Shown here: positions 1 through 6,507 of the stretch, one piece after another
Layout: each line of letters opens with the position of its first letter
How positions within the stretch are numbered: the stretch's first letter is position 1
DNA from: an uncultured Pseudomonadota bacterium
GTDB taxonomy: Bacteria > Pseudomonadota > Alphaproteobacteria > RF32 > CAG-239
Assembly: GCA_902793695.1 (NCBI GenBank)
Contig: CADBEI010000005.1
Coordinates: forward strand, 1 to 60,347
Direction: 5' to 3'
Length of the DNA stretch: 60,347 nucleotides
The notes under the pieces: model-generated
Databases searched by the model: none
What the model was told of the DNA's origin: nothing
The model's input: the letters and a program-made list of their open reading frames with translations, nothing else
Made by a program: the position numbers and the translations under genes

Positions 1-650
1 ACGGCGTCCATATCGGCGTAGGAATCAAGAATCTCATTGACGCGCTCAATGAACCTTGTCTGTCCGGTACCGTGGATGCGAGCAAGCAATTCTTTGCTCG
101 GACGCTGCTGGCGAACTAATCTTACCAACATATCCTGAGCAGTTGCATTGCCGTCGGCAGAATTTCTGCACAAATCAAACAACATCTCCTTATCCGGAGT
201 GTTTTTCTTAAAGTATGACCATAAGATGTTGCCTGATCCGGCTTTCAGCAGGTCAATGACTTGACTTTTAGTAAGAGACAGACCGGATAAAATCCAGTTT
301 TCCCACTCACTTTGGTCTTGCCAAATGGTTGCCCGAGCTTCAGGCGAGAAGACGGCACCCCACAAAAGAGACTGCTTACCGCCATCATCATGCGACTTAT
401 AATAAGCCACCTGCGTCTTGGTGGGATACTCACATACCCTCTTTTTGCCGTAGCGGATAAACTCCGCACGGTACTTCATCGGAAGTACCTTAATCAGCGG
501 GGCATAGAGCCAGCCGCAAGCGCGGATCAGCAGTAGGTATACTAAATAGAAGTAGTTTAACAGCCCCTCCCCTTTATGCTTGGAGAAAGAACCGCTAATG
601 CTAATCGCTGTCATCTCCGGCGCCTTAATGCAGCACACGGGAAACCACAT
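1..650 (-). CDS. Partial unknown protein, C-terminus outside window
   Basis: An open frame on the minus strand enters from the left edge and runs unbroken for about 216 codons. I do not recognise the family. Near the N-terminus there is a hydrophobic stretch (LLNYFYLVYLLLIRACGWLY) that could be a membrane or amphipathic helix; the rest is soluble and mixed-charge. Two ATG codons are possible, at 650 and 614. Neither has a well-spaced Shine-Dalgarno sequence: 650 is preceded by an A-rich stretch, and 614 directly abuts GGAG. No earlier ATG exists before an in-frame stop. A consensus promoter at 866-894 reads towards it, leaving a leader of about 210 bases. Its GC content looks higher than that of the core genes, so it may be acquired. 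The stop codon is not in the window. Confidence 0.55.
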   Translation of the reverse strand, partial: MWFPVCCIKAPEMTAISISGSFSKHKGEGLLNYFYLVYLLLIRACGWLYAPLIKVLPMKYRAEFIRYGKKRVCEYPTKTQVAYYKSHDDGGKQSLLWGAVFSPEARATIWQDQSEWENWILSGLSLTKSQVIDLLKAGSGNILWSYFKKNTPDKEMLFDLCRNSADGNATAQDMLVRLVRQQRPSKELLARIHGTGQTRFIERVNEILDSYADMDA

Positions 651-670
651 AGTTGTAATTTTTTGGCACC

Positions 671-781
671 CTAGTTTCCAATCGGGATATGAATAAAAGG
701 TTTGTCGTTCCGTGGAAACAGAGCTTTACGCTCATCCGAAACAACGCTCATCTTCAGAAATAAAGAATCTTTTACACTCAT
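671..781 (-). CDS. Candidate 36-aa leader ORF
   Basis: A short ORF (MSVKDSLFLKMSVVSDERKA...) ends at a TAG in the leader between the promoter at 866-894 and the partial gene at 1-650. It has no strong Shine-Dalgarno sequence and no recognisable domain. It could be a leader peptide, a decayed N-terminal piece of the downstream gene, or chance. Nothing else of note was seen between 650 and 901. Confidence 0.2.
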   Translation of the reverse strand: MSVKDSLFLKMSVVSDERKALFPRNDKPFIHIPIGN

Positions 782-865
782 TCATAAATCGGAATCTGAA
801 AGAAATTTCAAAAACGACCCAAAAATAAACATAAAATCATCCCCAATACTTAAATAAGCAAGGTC

Positions 866-894
866 AGTATATCGTTTTTGAAAAATTTTGTCAA
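866..894 (-). promoter_or_regulatory. Sigma-70 promoter TTGACA-17-TATACT
   Basis: On the minus strand, TTGACA (894-889) and TATACT (871-866) are separated by exactly 17 bases. Transcription would start near 859 and read towards the partial gene at the left edge. It lies just downstream of the corA stop (corA ends at 902 on the same strand), so it separates the two genes. Confidence 0.7.
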
Positions 895-901
895 GATTTT
901 T

Positions 902-1855
902 TTAAAACATTCCCTTTTTGCGGAAATACAGAATTACCACCAAGGTTGCCAACAACGAGAGTGCTATCACCACGCCGAATCCTACGGTTTCATTCAAAAA
1001 CGGCACGCCGACGTTCATTCCCCAAAAAGTGCCGAGCATCGTCGGAATCGAAAGCACAATCGTGATTGCGGCCAAAAACTTCATAATCTGGTTTAAGTTA
1101 TTGTTGATAATCGAGGCAAAACCGTCCATCATACCCTCAAGAATCGAGCGGTGCATATCCACCATCTCGATAGCTTGTTTGTTTTCTACGATAACATCTT
1201 CGAGCAAGTCGGTATCATCTTCGGTAAAGGCCAGATACTTCGAGCTGGCCGGGGACTTGGTCATACGCAGAATCTTTTCCAAAACCAACTGATTATCGCG
1301 CAAAGCGGTTGTAAAGTAAACGAGTGATTTTTGAATTTCCATCAGCTGAAACAGCTCTTCGTTGTGTGTCGTCTGTTTGAGCGAATCTTCAATATGTTCG
1401 GTTTTGCGGTTGATAATCGCCAAATAGCGCAAATAGAACTGCGTAATTTTATAGAGAATCGAAAGCATAAACTTGGTGCGCTCGCGTGTATCAAACGACT
1501 TGGCCGTATTTTTGTTAAACGAGCTTAAAATACGATTATCGCGCGAACAAATCGTCAAAAAGTTTTCGCCGCTGAACACCAAACCGCATGGCAACGTATC
1601 AAAATTACCGTCTTCATCCAACAGCGGCAAATTCACAATGGTAGAAAAAACTCCCTCATCCAATTCGACTCGCGAACGTTCATCGGCATCCAAAGAGTTG
1701 CGCAATATATCCGAATCGACCGCAAGCAACGAGGAAACTTTGGTAATTTCCGCGCTTGTCGGGTTAGTTAAATTGAACCAGGCTTTGGCAACTTTGCCGA
1801 ATCTTTTGAGCTTAACAAGTTTTCCGCCGTCTTCCGTTTTATAAATACGCAGCAT
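902..1855 (-). CDS. corA: CorA-family divalent cation transporter
   Basis: Inner-membrane channel of the CorA family, which lets Mg2+ (or Co2+/Ni2+) into the cell. The 317-residue protein has the family layout: a long soluble alpha/beta and helical N-terminal region, then two C-terminal transmembrane helices joined by the signature GMN (here WGMNVGVPF). The second helix ends in a basic tail (FRKKGMF). The start at 1855 is chosen because AAAGGAG lies about 8 bases upstream; an upstream ATG at 1888 has no ribosome site. The usual tyrosine before GMN is tryptophan here, which some family members tolerate. The gene stands alone between tRNA-Leu and the promoter at 866-894. Confidence 0.9.
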   Translation of the reverse strand: MLRIYKTEDGGKLVKLKRFGKVAKAWFNLTNPTSAEITKVSSLLAVDSDILRNSLDADERSRVELDEGVFSTIVNLPLLDEDGNFDTLPCGLVFSGENFLTICSRDNRILSSFNKNTAKSFDTRERTKFMLSILYKITQFYLRYLAIINRKTEHIEDSLKQTTHNEELFQLMEIQKSLVYFTTALRDNQLVLEKILRMTKSPASSKYLAFTEDDTDLLEDVIVENKQAIEMVDMHRSILEGMMDGFASIINNNLNQIMKFLAAITIVLSIPTMLGTFWGMNVGVPFLNETVGFGVVIALSLLATLVVILYFRKKGMF

Positions 1856-1902
1856 TATTAAGCTCTCCTTTGATGAACATATTTTCAAAGTCAGTTTTGA
1901 AT

Positions 1903-1989
1903 TGGTGCGGCCAAGAAGACTTGAACTTCCACGAGCTTAGCTCATAACGACCTCAACGTTACGCGTCTACCAATTCCGCCATGGCCGCA
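1903..1989 (-). tRNA. tRNA-Leu (GAG)
   Basis: The minus strand folds as a class II tRNA. The acceptor stem is TGCGGCC/GGCCGCA, the D-arm contains GGTAGA, the anticodon stem is TAACG/CGTTA with loop TTGAGGT (anticodon GAG), there is a long variable arm, and the T-loop has TTCAAGT. The 3' CCA is encoded. The gene lies 48 bases upstream of the corA start on the same strand. Confidence 0.95.
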
Positions 1990-2081
1990 TTCAAAACAAC
2001 ATACAATTATTATAATATTTTTGATAAATCAAGTTTTTTTTGACACGAAACAAAATTTTTACACAAATTTTTATTTTAGGC

Positions 2082-2110
2082 TTGACAAAATTTACAAAAT
2101 AGGTTAGATT
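2082..2110 (+). promoter_or_regulatory. Promoter TTGACA-17-TAGATT for WG-type lipoprotein
   Basis: TTGACA at 2082-2087 and TAGATT at 2105-2110 are spaced by 17 bases, 26 bases upstream of the ATG at 2137. The distance from -35 to ATG and the bases just before the ATG (CAATTATTGAGAT) closely match those of the orphan gene at 3888. Confidence 0.65.
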
Positions 2111-2136
2111 AATGATGTTTTATCAATTATTGAGAT

Positions 2137-2817
2137 ATGAAAAAGATTTATTTTTTGCTGTTTGTAGCGATAGCTGTAGCAGCAGTGTGTGCTTTCACTT
2201 CGTGCTCTAACACCGAAAAGAAAAAACTCGGCGAGTACGAGTTGACAGAGTCCAATGGCAAGTATGGATTGAGGAGCGAAGGAGGAAGTGTCGTATTGGC
2301 TCCAGAATTCGATGAAATCGTGGAAGACACGGTGAACAAGGCCGTGTTTGCCAAGACCGGTGACCTGACCTCTATCGTCGTAAACTCCTCCGTGATTGCC
2401 AGCGGTATCAACATCGAGGCAGTCGAACCCGTTGAAGGCAATGCCGACTACGCCTACATCAAGGCCGATGGCAGGAAGATGTTGTGGAAGATAGGAACAT
2501 CATCAACGTTTGGTCCCTTCGAGGACATCAAGCTCATCGATGGTATCATCTTCATGAGTCAGAACGGCAAATGGGGTGCGGCCACAACCGACCTCCGCGG
2601 TCTGGCTCCGCGCAAGTTCGAACGCGTCATTATCGTCAAGAACGACCCGCACATGGCTGTGCTGGTGAAGGACGCCAAGGGCTGGGAGATGTTTGATGCC
2701 GAGGGTGTGAGCAACGGTCAGCGCTATGACATCTCGCCGAAGGCCTTAGACAAGCAGATTAAGGCGCTGAAGTGCGATGGCACCATTGCCGTTGTCAGCG
2801 TAAACTGGAAACTCTAA
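2137..2817 (+). CDS. WG-repeat-like lipoprotein, Bacteroidota-like
   Basis: A 226-residue predicted lipoprotein. A hydrophobic signal is followed by FTSCSN, a lipobox-like cysteine around residue 23. The mature part has repeats of the WG/KWG type, such as 'NGKYGLRSEGGSVVLAPEFDEI', 'NGKWGAATTDLRGLAPRKFERV' and 'KGWEMFDAEGV'. Such beta-rich repeats are common in secreted or surface proteins of Bacteroidota. Function is unknown. Codon use is rich in GAC, AAG, ATC and GTC, unlike the AT-rich neighbours, which suggests recent transfer or contamination. No Shine-Dalgarno sequence precedes the ATG. A hairpin with arms at about 2822-2832 and 2850-2860 follows the stop. Confidence 0.75.
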   Translation: MKKIYFLLFVAIAVAAVCAFTSCSNTEKKKLGEYELTESNGKYGLRSEGGSVVLAPEFDEIVEDTVNKAVFAKTGDLTSIVVNSSVIASGINIEAVEPVEGNADYAYIKADGRKMLWKIGTSSTFGPFEDIKLIDGIIFMSQNGKWGAATTDLRGLAPRKFERVIIVKNDPHMAVLVKDAKGWEMFDAEGVSNGQRYDISPKALDKQIKALKCDGTIAVVSVNWKL

Positions 2818-2876
2818 CCACGAGCGCGGGCATTGTTCTTAATTGACAGTGTCCGTGCTCCGCTAAAACCAAACGT

Positions 2877-2999
2877 ATGGAACAAAAAACAGATGACTTG
2901 CTCGGCAAGAATCCGCACCGCCGAGCCGTTACAAAAAAGCCGCTTGATAACGGCAACCAGCCTCGCAAACGCGAGGAAGACCTGGACGATAGCCTGTGA
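2877..2999 (+). CDS. Small 40-aa charged protein
   Basis: A short ORF (MEQKTDDLLGKNPHRRAVTK...) with basic patches in the middle and an acidic tail (EEDLDDSL). It lies 59 bases after the WG-type lipoprotein, on the same strand, and is followed by a clear terminator at 3031-3061, so the two may be one transcript. It uses GC-rich codons like its neighbour. There is no domain and no Shine-Dalgarno sequence. The hairpin between the two genes could attenuate or stabilise the message. Confidence 0.4.
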   Translation: MEQKTDDLLGKNPHRRAVTKKPLDNGNQPRKREEDLDDSL

Positions 3000-3030
3000 C
3001 AGGTTCTAGCTAATTAATCTAACTAAGCCG

Positions 3031-3061
3031 CTCCCGAGTTTAACCGCTCGGGAGTTTCTTT
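3031..3061 (+). terminator. Rho-independent terminator
   Basis: An 8-bp stem CTCCCGAG/CTCGGGAG (3031-3038 and 3047-3054) is followed by TTTCTTT. It ends the transcript of the WG-type lipoprotein and the 40-residue ORF. Confidence 0.8.
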
Positions 3062-3115
3062 ATGAACTTTTTTTTAACTCTATTCGGATATAATGCGCGC
3101 CGATGAGGTATAAAA

Positions 3116-3805
3116 ATGCTCGATTTTGACGCTCATATAATCGGCGAAAGCCCGAAAAATATGCTGATTTTTCTGCACGGTTACAACGGAACCGTGGCCG
3201 ACCATCAATATGCTCTCGCTTGGTTTGAACAACATTTGCGCGACACCGTGCTGATTGTACCGCATGCGCCGGAAACAAGCGATAAGAATCCGGAACGGCG
3301 GCAATGGTTCGGTATGCTGAAGTATGACGCAACGAATCGGCGCAAACAGCCGGAAACAAGCGTTGAAGAAATCTTTGCCATTTATAATCAGACCGCCGCT
3401 GATATCGCGCATTGTGCCAAACAAATAAACGACTTTATCAATACAATGCAACAGCAATATCATTTTGACGACGCGCACACTTTTTTATGCGGATTTTCGC
3501 AAGGCGCAATGCTGACAATATATACTGCTCTGACGCGCGACTCCGAACTGGGCGGTGCGTTTGTTTTATCGGGTTTGGTGGCCGGTGCGGATTCTTTGGC
3601 CGGCAAAATCAGTGCCCGTCCGCCGCTTTATTTGTTTCACGGCACGGCGGATATGAAGGTGCAATTCAAAACTCTGACCGAGAGTGAAAAATGGCTGAAA
3701 TCTTATAATGTTCCGCTGAAAATCGCAACTTATGACGGCTTGGAGCATCGTATGTGCGAAGAAGAAATCACCGAAATAACCGATATTATCAATAACCGTG
3801 TATAA
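3116..3805 (+). CDS. Alpha/beta hydrolase, phospholipase/carboxylesterase family
   Basis: A 229-residue cytosolic serine hydrolase of the YpfH/carboxylesterase group (Abhydrolase_2). Visible features are the oxyanion-loop motif FLHGYNG near residue 20, the nucleophile elbow GFSQG near residue 127, an acid residue in FHGTADMKV, and the catalytic histidine in GLEHR near the C-terminus. The family acts on small esters or lysophospholipids; the actual substrate cannot be read from the sequence. The start at 3116 is supported by GAGG about 8 bases upstream and a TATAAT at 3089-3094. The low GC content matches the core genome, so it lies between two accessory units. Confidence 0.85.
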   Translation: MLDFDAHIIGESPKNMLIFLHGYNGTVADHQYALAWFEQHLRDTVLIVPHAPETSDKNPERRQWFGMLKYDATNRRKQPETSVEEIFAIYNQTAADIAHCAKQINDFINTMQQQYHFDDAHTFLCGFSQGAMLTIYTALTRDSELGGAFVLSGLVAGADSLAGKISARPPLYLFHGTADMKVQFKTLTESEKWLKSYNVPLKIATYDGLEHRMCEEEITEITDIINNRV

Positions 3806-3832
3806 AAAAATTAAAGCAAGATGTTTTTCATA

Positions 3833-3861
3833 TTGACAAAAACCGCAAATTAAGCCATAAT
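3833..3861 (+). promoter_or_regulatory. Promoter TTGACA-17-CATAAT
   Basis: TTGACA at 3833-3838 and CATAAT at 3856-3861, spacing 17. The region from -35 to the ATG at 3888 is 58 bases, exactly as at 2082-2139, and both end in a near-identical AT-rich stretch before the ATG. Confidence 0.65.
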
Positions 3862-3887
3862 ATGCGGAGTTTAGCAATTATTAGAAT

Positions 3888-4445
3888 ATGGAATACAAAG
3901 AAATTATTAGAAACGGTCGTATAGTTGAACTTTCGGCCGCAGTGTTCGGGAAAACCATCAGGAATGCGGGGAATACTTATGCAGATTCGTTGGATGGAGA
4001 AGAAGAAAAAGAGTTAGTTCAGCGTCTGGTTTCAGATGAGAAGCCCGAAGAATGGCTCGGTTGGATGGCGGAGTACCGTAAGTACTATCCGCTCAGCAAC
4101 ACCGGCGTTGACGCGCTGATTGACAATCTGCAATCCGAGGCGGCTGAAATAGCTCTGGTTGAAGAATTCTCCCGCTACGGCTATACCGAAAATCAGGCCG
4201 TTATGATTTGCCGCAAGGCTCTTAATAACGAAGCCGGCACTTATCGGCAGCTGATTGAAACCATCTGCACGAGTGTGAGGATGTTTTTCTCCGATTTACC
4301 ATTGTTGCTTGCCCGACTGGATGAGCGCGACAAGGATGAAGATTTAGCGCCCCACTACGCCGAAACCTACCGCAAGTCTCTCCGTAAATATCGGGAGGAT
4401 AACAACTTGGACAGGTTCTATGACCCACAAAAAACACCTGCTTAA
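3888..4445 (+). CDS. Orphan soluble protein, 185 aa
   Basis: I do not recognise this protein. It is helix-rich and acidic overall, with no signal peptide or membrane segment and no clear catalytic motif. It has its own promoter and a terminator whose 5' arm overlaps the last codons, so it is a single-gene unit. There is no Shine-Dalgarno sequence; the ATG follows CAATTATTAGAAT. Base composition is slightly richer in G+C than the flanking core genes. It could be an accessory regulator or a mobile-element cargo protein. Confidence 0.65.
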   Translation: MEYKEIIRNGRIVELSAAVFGKTIRNAGNTYADSLDGEEEKELVQRLVSDEKPEEWLGWMAEYRKYYPLSNTGVDALIDNLQSEAAEIALVEEFSRYGYTENQAVMICRKALNNEAGTYRQLIETICTSVRMFFSDLPLLLARLDERDKDEDLAPHYAETYRKSLRKYREDNNLDRFYDPQKTPA

Positions 4446-4461
4446 ATGCCGGTGTTTTTTT
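4431..4461 (+). terminator. Rho-independent terminator
   Basis: AAAACACC (4431-4438) pairs with GGTGTTTT (4451-4458), followed by more T residues. The stop codon of the orphan gene lies in the loop. Confidence 0.75.
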
Positions 4462-4475
4462 GTTTTTTAAAATGC

Positions 4476-4504
4476 TTGCCAAATTAAACAAAATACATTA
4501 TAAT
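4476..4504 (+). promoter_or_regulatory. Promoter TTGCCA-17-TATAAT
   Basis: TTGCCA at 4476-4481 and TATAAT at 4499-4504, spacing 17, 20 bases upstream of the ATG at 4525. The element is strikingly similar to the promoter at 52823-52851, including CTTGCCAAATT and TATAATATAAG. Confidence 0.75.
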
Positions 4505-4524
4505 ATAAGCATAGGAGTAAGGCG

Positions 4525-5265
4525 ATGGCACAACCTGATTTTGAAACGGCTACCTTGGTGGCAGATAAAATTACCGCCGCCAAAGAACGTATGTCCGCAA
4601 CGCTGGGGCAGACACATATGGCTGCCGACGGCGCGGTGCATATTGTATTGCAACCGACGGTACCGGCTCCGGACCCGCTGAATATTAAACTGGAATATTG
4701 TTTCCGCAATATCCGCGACAATTTCAAAAAATACAACACCAAAGCCAAATATCATCTTAATTCAAATTTTATCCGACCGAAAGCCGAGCAAAAAATCATC
4801 AACGACTGCTTCAATAAAGATGAAGAATTAAAGCAGTTGATGAAGTATTTGAACATTACACTCAACGATTTTTCACAAAATCTCAAGCGCTTTATGAAAG
4901 GTGCGGAAAGTACCGATTACAGCGTTGATATCAGCCCTGCCGACGGTTCTTCTGCCAATATAAACATTGCCGTAAAAAATGCCAAAGGGCGAAAAATCGG
5001 ACCTTTTTTGCAAACCACTCTGTATCAGGATAATCACGACGGATACACGCGTTTGAATGTTTCTGTGGGCTATATGTCAAAGCATAACAAAAAAATAACC
5101 ACTCATTCGCTTTCGTATGATTCCGTATATAAACCCGAAGATTTAGCGGAGCGGCGCGGCGATAAAGAATATTTAAAAACCGAACAGCAGGTTCAACACG
5201 ATAAATTCAAAGACGTTAATGTTAAAAAAATGCGCAGCGATTTGCGTTTCAAGTACGGACGCTGA
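4525..5265 (+). CDS. Orphan protein, 246 aa
   Basis: Unrecognised cytosolic protein. The first 60 residues contain a predicted helix (ADKITAAKERMSATLG), followed by a lysine-rich region with the repeated pattern 'NFKKYNTKAKYHLNSNF'. The C-terminal third looks beta-rich, and the protein ends in a very basic segment (VKKMRSDLRFKYGR), so nucleic-acid or membrane-surface contact is possible but unproven. The start is well supported by AGGAG about 7 bases upstream and the strong promoter at 4476-4504. A bidirectional terminator separates it from lpxA. Confidence 0.7.
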   Translation: MAQPDFETATLVADKITAAKERMSATLGQTHMAADGAVHIVLQPTVPAPDPLNIKLEYCFRNIRDNFKKYNTKAKYHLNSNFIRPKAEQKIINDCFNKDEELKQLMKYLNITLNDFSQNLKRFMKGAESTDYSVDISPADGSSANINIAVKNAKGRKIGPFLQTTLYQDNHDGYTRLNVSVGYMSKHNKKITTHSLSYDSVYKPEDLAERRGDKEYLKTEQQVQHDKFKDVNVKKMRSDLRFKYGR

Positions 5266-5278
5266 TAAAATCAAGGCT

Positions 5279-5309
5279 TTAAAAAAGGGGGAAATAATCC
5301 CCCTCTTTT
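5279..5309. terminator. Bidirectional terminator
   Basis: GGGGG (5287-5291) pairs with CCCCC (5299-5303). It has an A-run on its left and CTTTT on its right, so it can end both the rightward orphan gene (stop at 5265) and the leftward lpxA (stop at 5322). Confidence 0.8.
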
Positions 5310-5321
5310 CATCTCTCGCCA

Positions 5322-6119
5322 TTAGTCGGCAATGGTAATATTACGTTTTCCGGCCAGAGATTCTTTAATAAATTCAAGCTGTTCCATAACCATCGGATTA
5401 TCTTTGAATTTTTCGAAAGCGGCTTCCACCCGCTCAACAAAAGTACCGTCTTTGCCTTTGAAGATATACATAAAAGCACGGGTACAGGCTTTAATTGTGG
5501 CTTCGTCAATACCGCTGCGGCTCATACCGATAACATTAAGACCACGCAAAGCCGCCGGCATACCATTGGCGATACCGAACGGAATGACATCACGCGCCAC
5601 ACCGGAAACACCGCCGACCATGGCCTTGCGCCCGATGTGCACAAACTGGTGCACGGCGCAGTTGCCGCCCAAAATCACACCGTCGCCCAAATGCACGTGG
5701 CCGCCGATAACCGCATTGTTGGTCATAATCACGTTGTTGCCGACCACACAATCGTGGGCAATATGCGAGTTAATCATAAACATTCCGTTATCGCCGACAA
5801 CCGTGGTAAAATGCTCTTTCGGAGTGCCGGAATGCATGGTAACGTTTTCACGGATGATATTGTTTTTGCCGATAATCAAACGGGCTTTCGGCTGAAATTC
5901 GTTGCCGTGGTCCTGCGGTCCGCAACCCAAGCGCGCACCCGGAAACACAATTGTCCCCTCACCGATGGTGGTGTTGCCGTAAACGGTAACCTGCCCCAAA
6001 AGTTTTACGTTTTCGCCGATTTTTGCCTGCGAACTTACCCAGCACATAGGGCCGATTTCCGCGGTAGGTGCGATTTGTGCGCCGTCTTCGATAATTGCGG
6101 TAGGATGAATTTTAGCCAT
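5322..6119 (-). CDS. lpxA: UDP-N-acetylglucosamine acyltransferase LpxA
   Basis: Catalyses the first step of lipid A synthesis: transfer of a 3-hydroxyacyl chain from acyl carrier protein to UDP-GlcNAc, in the cytoplasm. The 265-residue length is normal. The N-terminal two thirds show the hexapeptide repeats of a left-handed beta-helix (IHPTAIIEDGAQI, IGENVKLLGQVTVYG and so on). The catalytic histidine is in INSHIAHDC, and HQFVHIGR and the C-terminal helical domain are as in the family. AAAGGG lies about 8 bases before the ATG. In many Proteobacteria lpxA sits in an lpxD-fabZ-lpxA-lpxB cluster; here it is alone. Confidence 0.95.
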   Translation of the reverse strand: MAKIHPTAIIEDGAQIAPTAEIGPMCWVSSQAKIGENVKLLGQVTVYGNTTIGEGTIVFPGARLGCGPQDHGNEFQPKARLIIGKNNIIRENVTMHSGTPKEHFTTVVGDNGMFMINSHIAHDCVVGNNVIMTNNAVIGGHVHLGDGVILGGNCAVHQFVHIGRKAMVGGVSGVARDVIPFGIANGMPAALRGLNVIGMSRSGIDEATIKACTRAFMYIFKGKDGTFVERVEAAFEKFKDNPMVMEQLEFIKESLAGKRNITIAD

Positions 6120-6223
6120 AGTTATACCCTTTCATAATGTTATTATGATAATAACTTAAAATAATTACCGCGCTTATGCAACACACAAAAAGTTACAGTT
6201 TGTTTCTTTTGCCAAAGACAGTG

Positions 6224-6252
6224 TTGACATTCGGATAAAATCCGTTTAACGT
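6224..6252 (+). promoter_or_regulatory. Promoter TTGACA-17-TAACGT
   Basis: TTGACA at 6224-6229 and TAACGT at 6247-6252, spacing 17, with an overlapping TAATAT at 6253-6258. Transcription would begin around 6259 and produce the structured RNA below. Confidence 0.65.
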
Positions 6253-6273
6253 TAATATCAGGTGTGGGAGACC

Positions 6274-6417
6274 ATGCTCAGGGCGTCGAAACCCTCTTAT
6301 AAAATTAGTCAGTCGTCGGAGCATGACGACTTAAATATATATGCCGGCTTCTGTCTTTTTTCGGGCGGATGTCGGCCAAATAAGGCTATGCGCCGAATAA
6401 GCCGAGCCGCTCTTTAG
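6274..6417 (+). CDS. Candidate 47-aa ORF inside the leader RNA
   Basis: ATG at 6274 opens a 47-codon frame (MLRASKPSYKISQSSEHDDL...) that ends at TAG just inside the 3' arm of the 12-bp helix. GGGAG lies only 3-4 bases before the ATG, which is close for a ribosome site. The reading frame coincides with all the structured helices, so its codons may simply reflect the RNA fold. If translated, ribosomes would melt the 5' helix strands and favour the terminator or antiterminator, as in a leader peptide. Confidence 0.2.
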   Translation: MLRASKPSYKISQSSEHDDLNIYAGFCLFSGGCRPNKAMRRISRAAL

Positions 6418-6447
6418 ACTAATTTTATGACGGTTTTCGAACATCCG

Positions 6448-6475
6448 CCCGCTTTCTGACGAAAGTGGGTTTTTT
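6448..6475 (+). terminator. Intrinsic terminator of the leader RNA
   Basis: CCCGCTTTC (6448-6456) pairs with GAAAGTGGG (6461-6469), 9 bp with one GU, followed by six T. Its first four bases are also the 3' end of the alternative 11-bp helix, so the two structures compete. Confidence 0.85.
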
Positions 6476-6507
6476 ATTTGCATAAATAAAATTTCGGAGT
6501 CGTTAAA

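Larger units (their letters stand above)
6259..6475 (+). ncRNA. Structured leader RNA with crossing helices
   Basis: About 215 bases between a promoter and a terminator. I see these pairings: TCGAAACC (6286-6293) with 6432-6440 (one bulge); a perfect 12-bp helix 6299-6310/6417-6428; a hairpin AGTCGTC/GACGACT (6311-6317/6325-6331) whose loop (GAGCAT, 6319-6324) matches ATGCTC at 6274-6279; and an 11-bp perfect GC-rich helix 6362-6372/6441-6451. The last crosses the 12-bp helix and overlaps the first four bases of the terminator stem. This looks like an attenuator or riboswitch-type leader for the gene at 6508, or an independent structured RNA. It does not match my memory of tmRNA, RNase P RNA or SRP RNA. 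A 6S-like rod cannot be excluded. Confidence 0.6.

Noticed and set aside
6224..6475. tmRNA, RNase P RNA or SRP RNA
   Set aside because: No tag-peptide frame or T-arm, no RNase P conserved core, and no GGAA-type SRP tetraloop motif. A 6S RNA is only weakly suggested by a rod-like fold.
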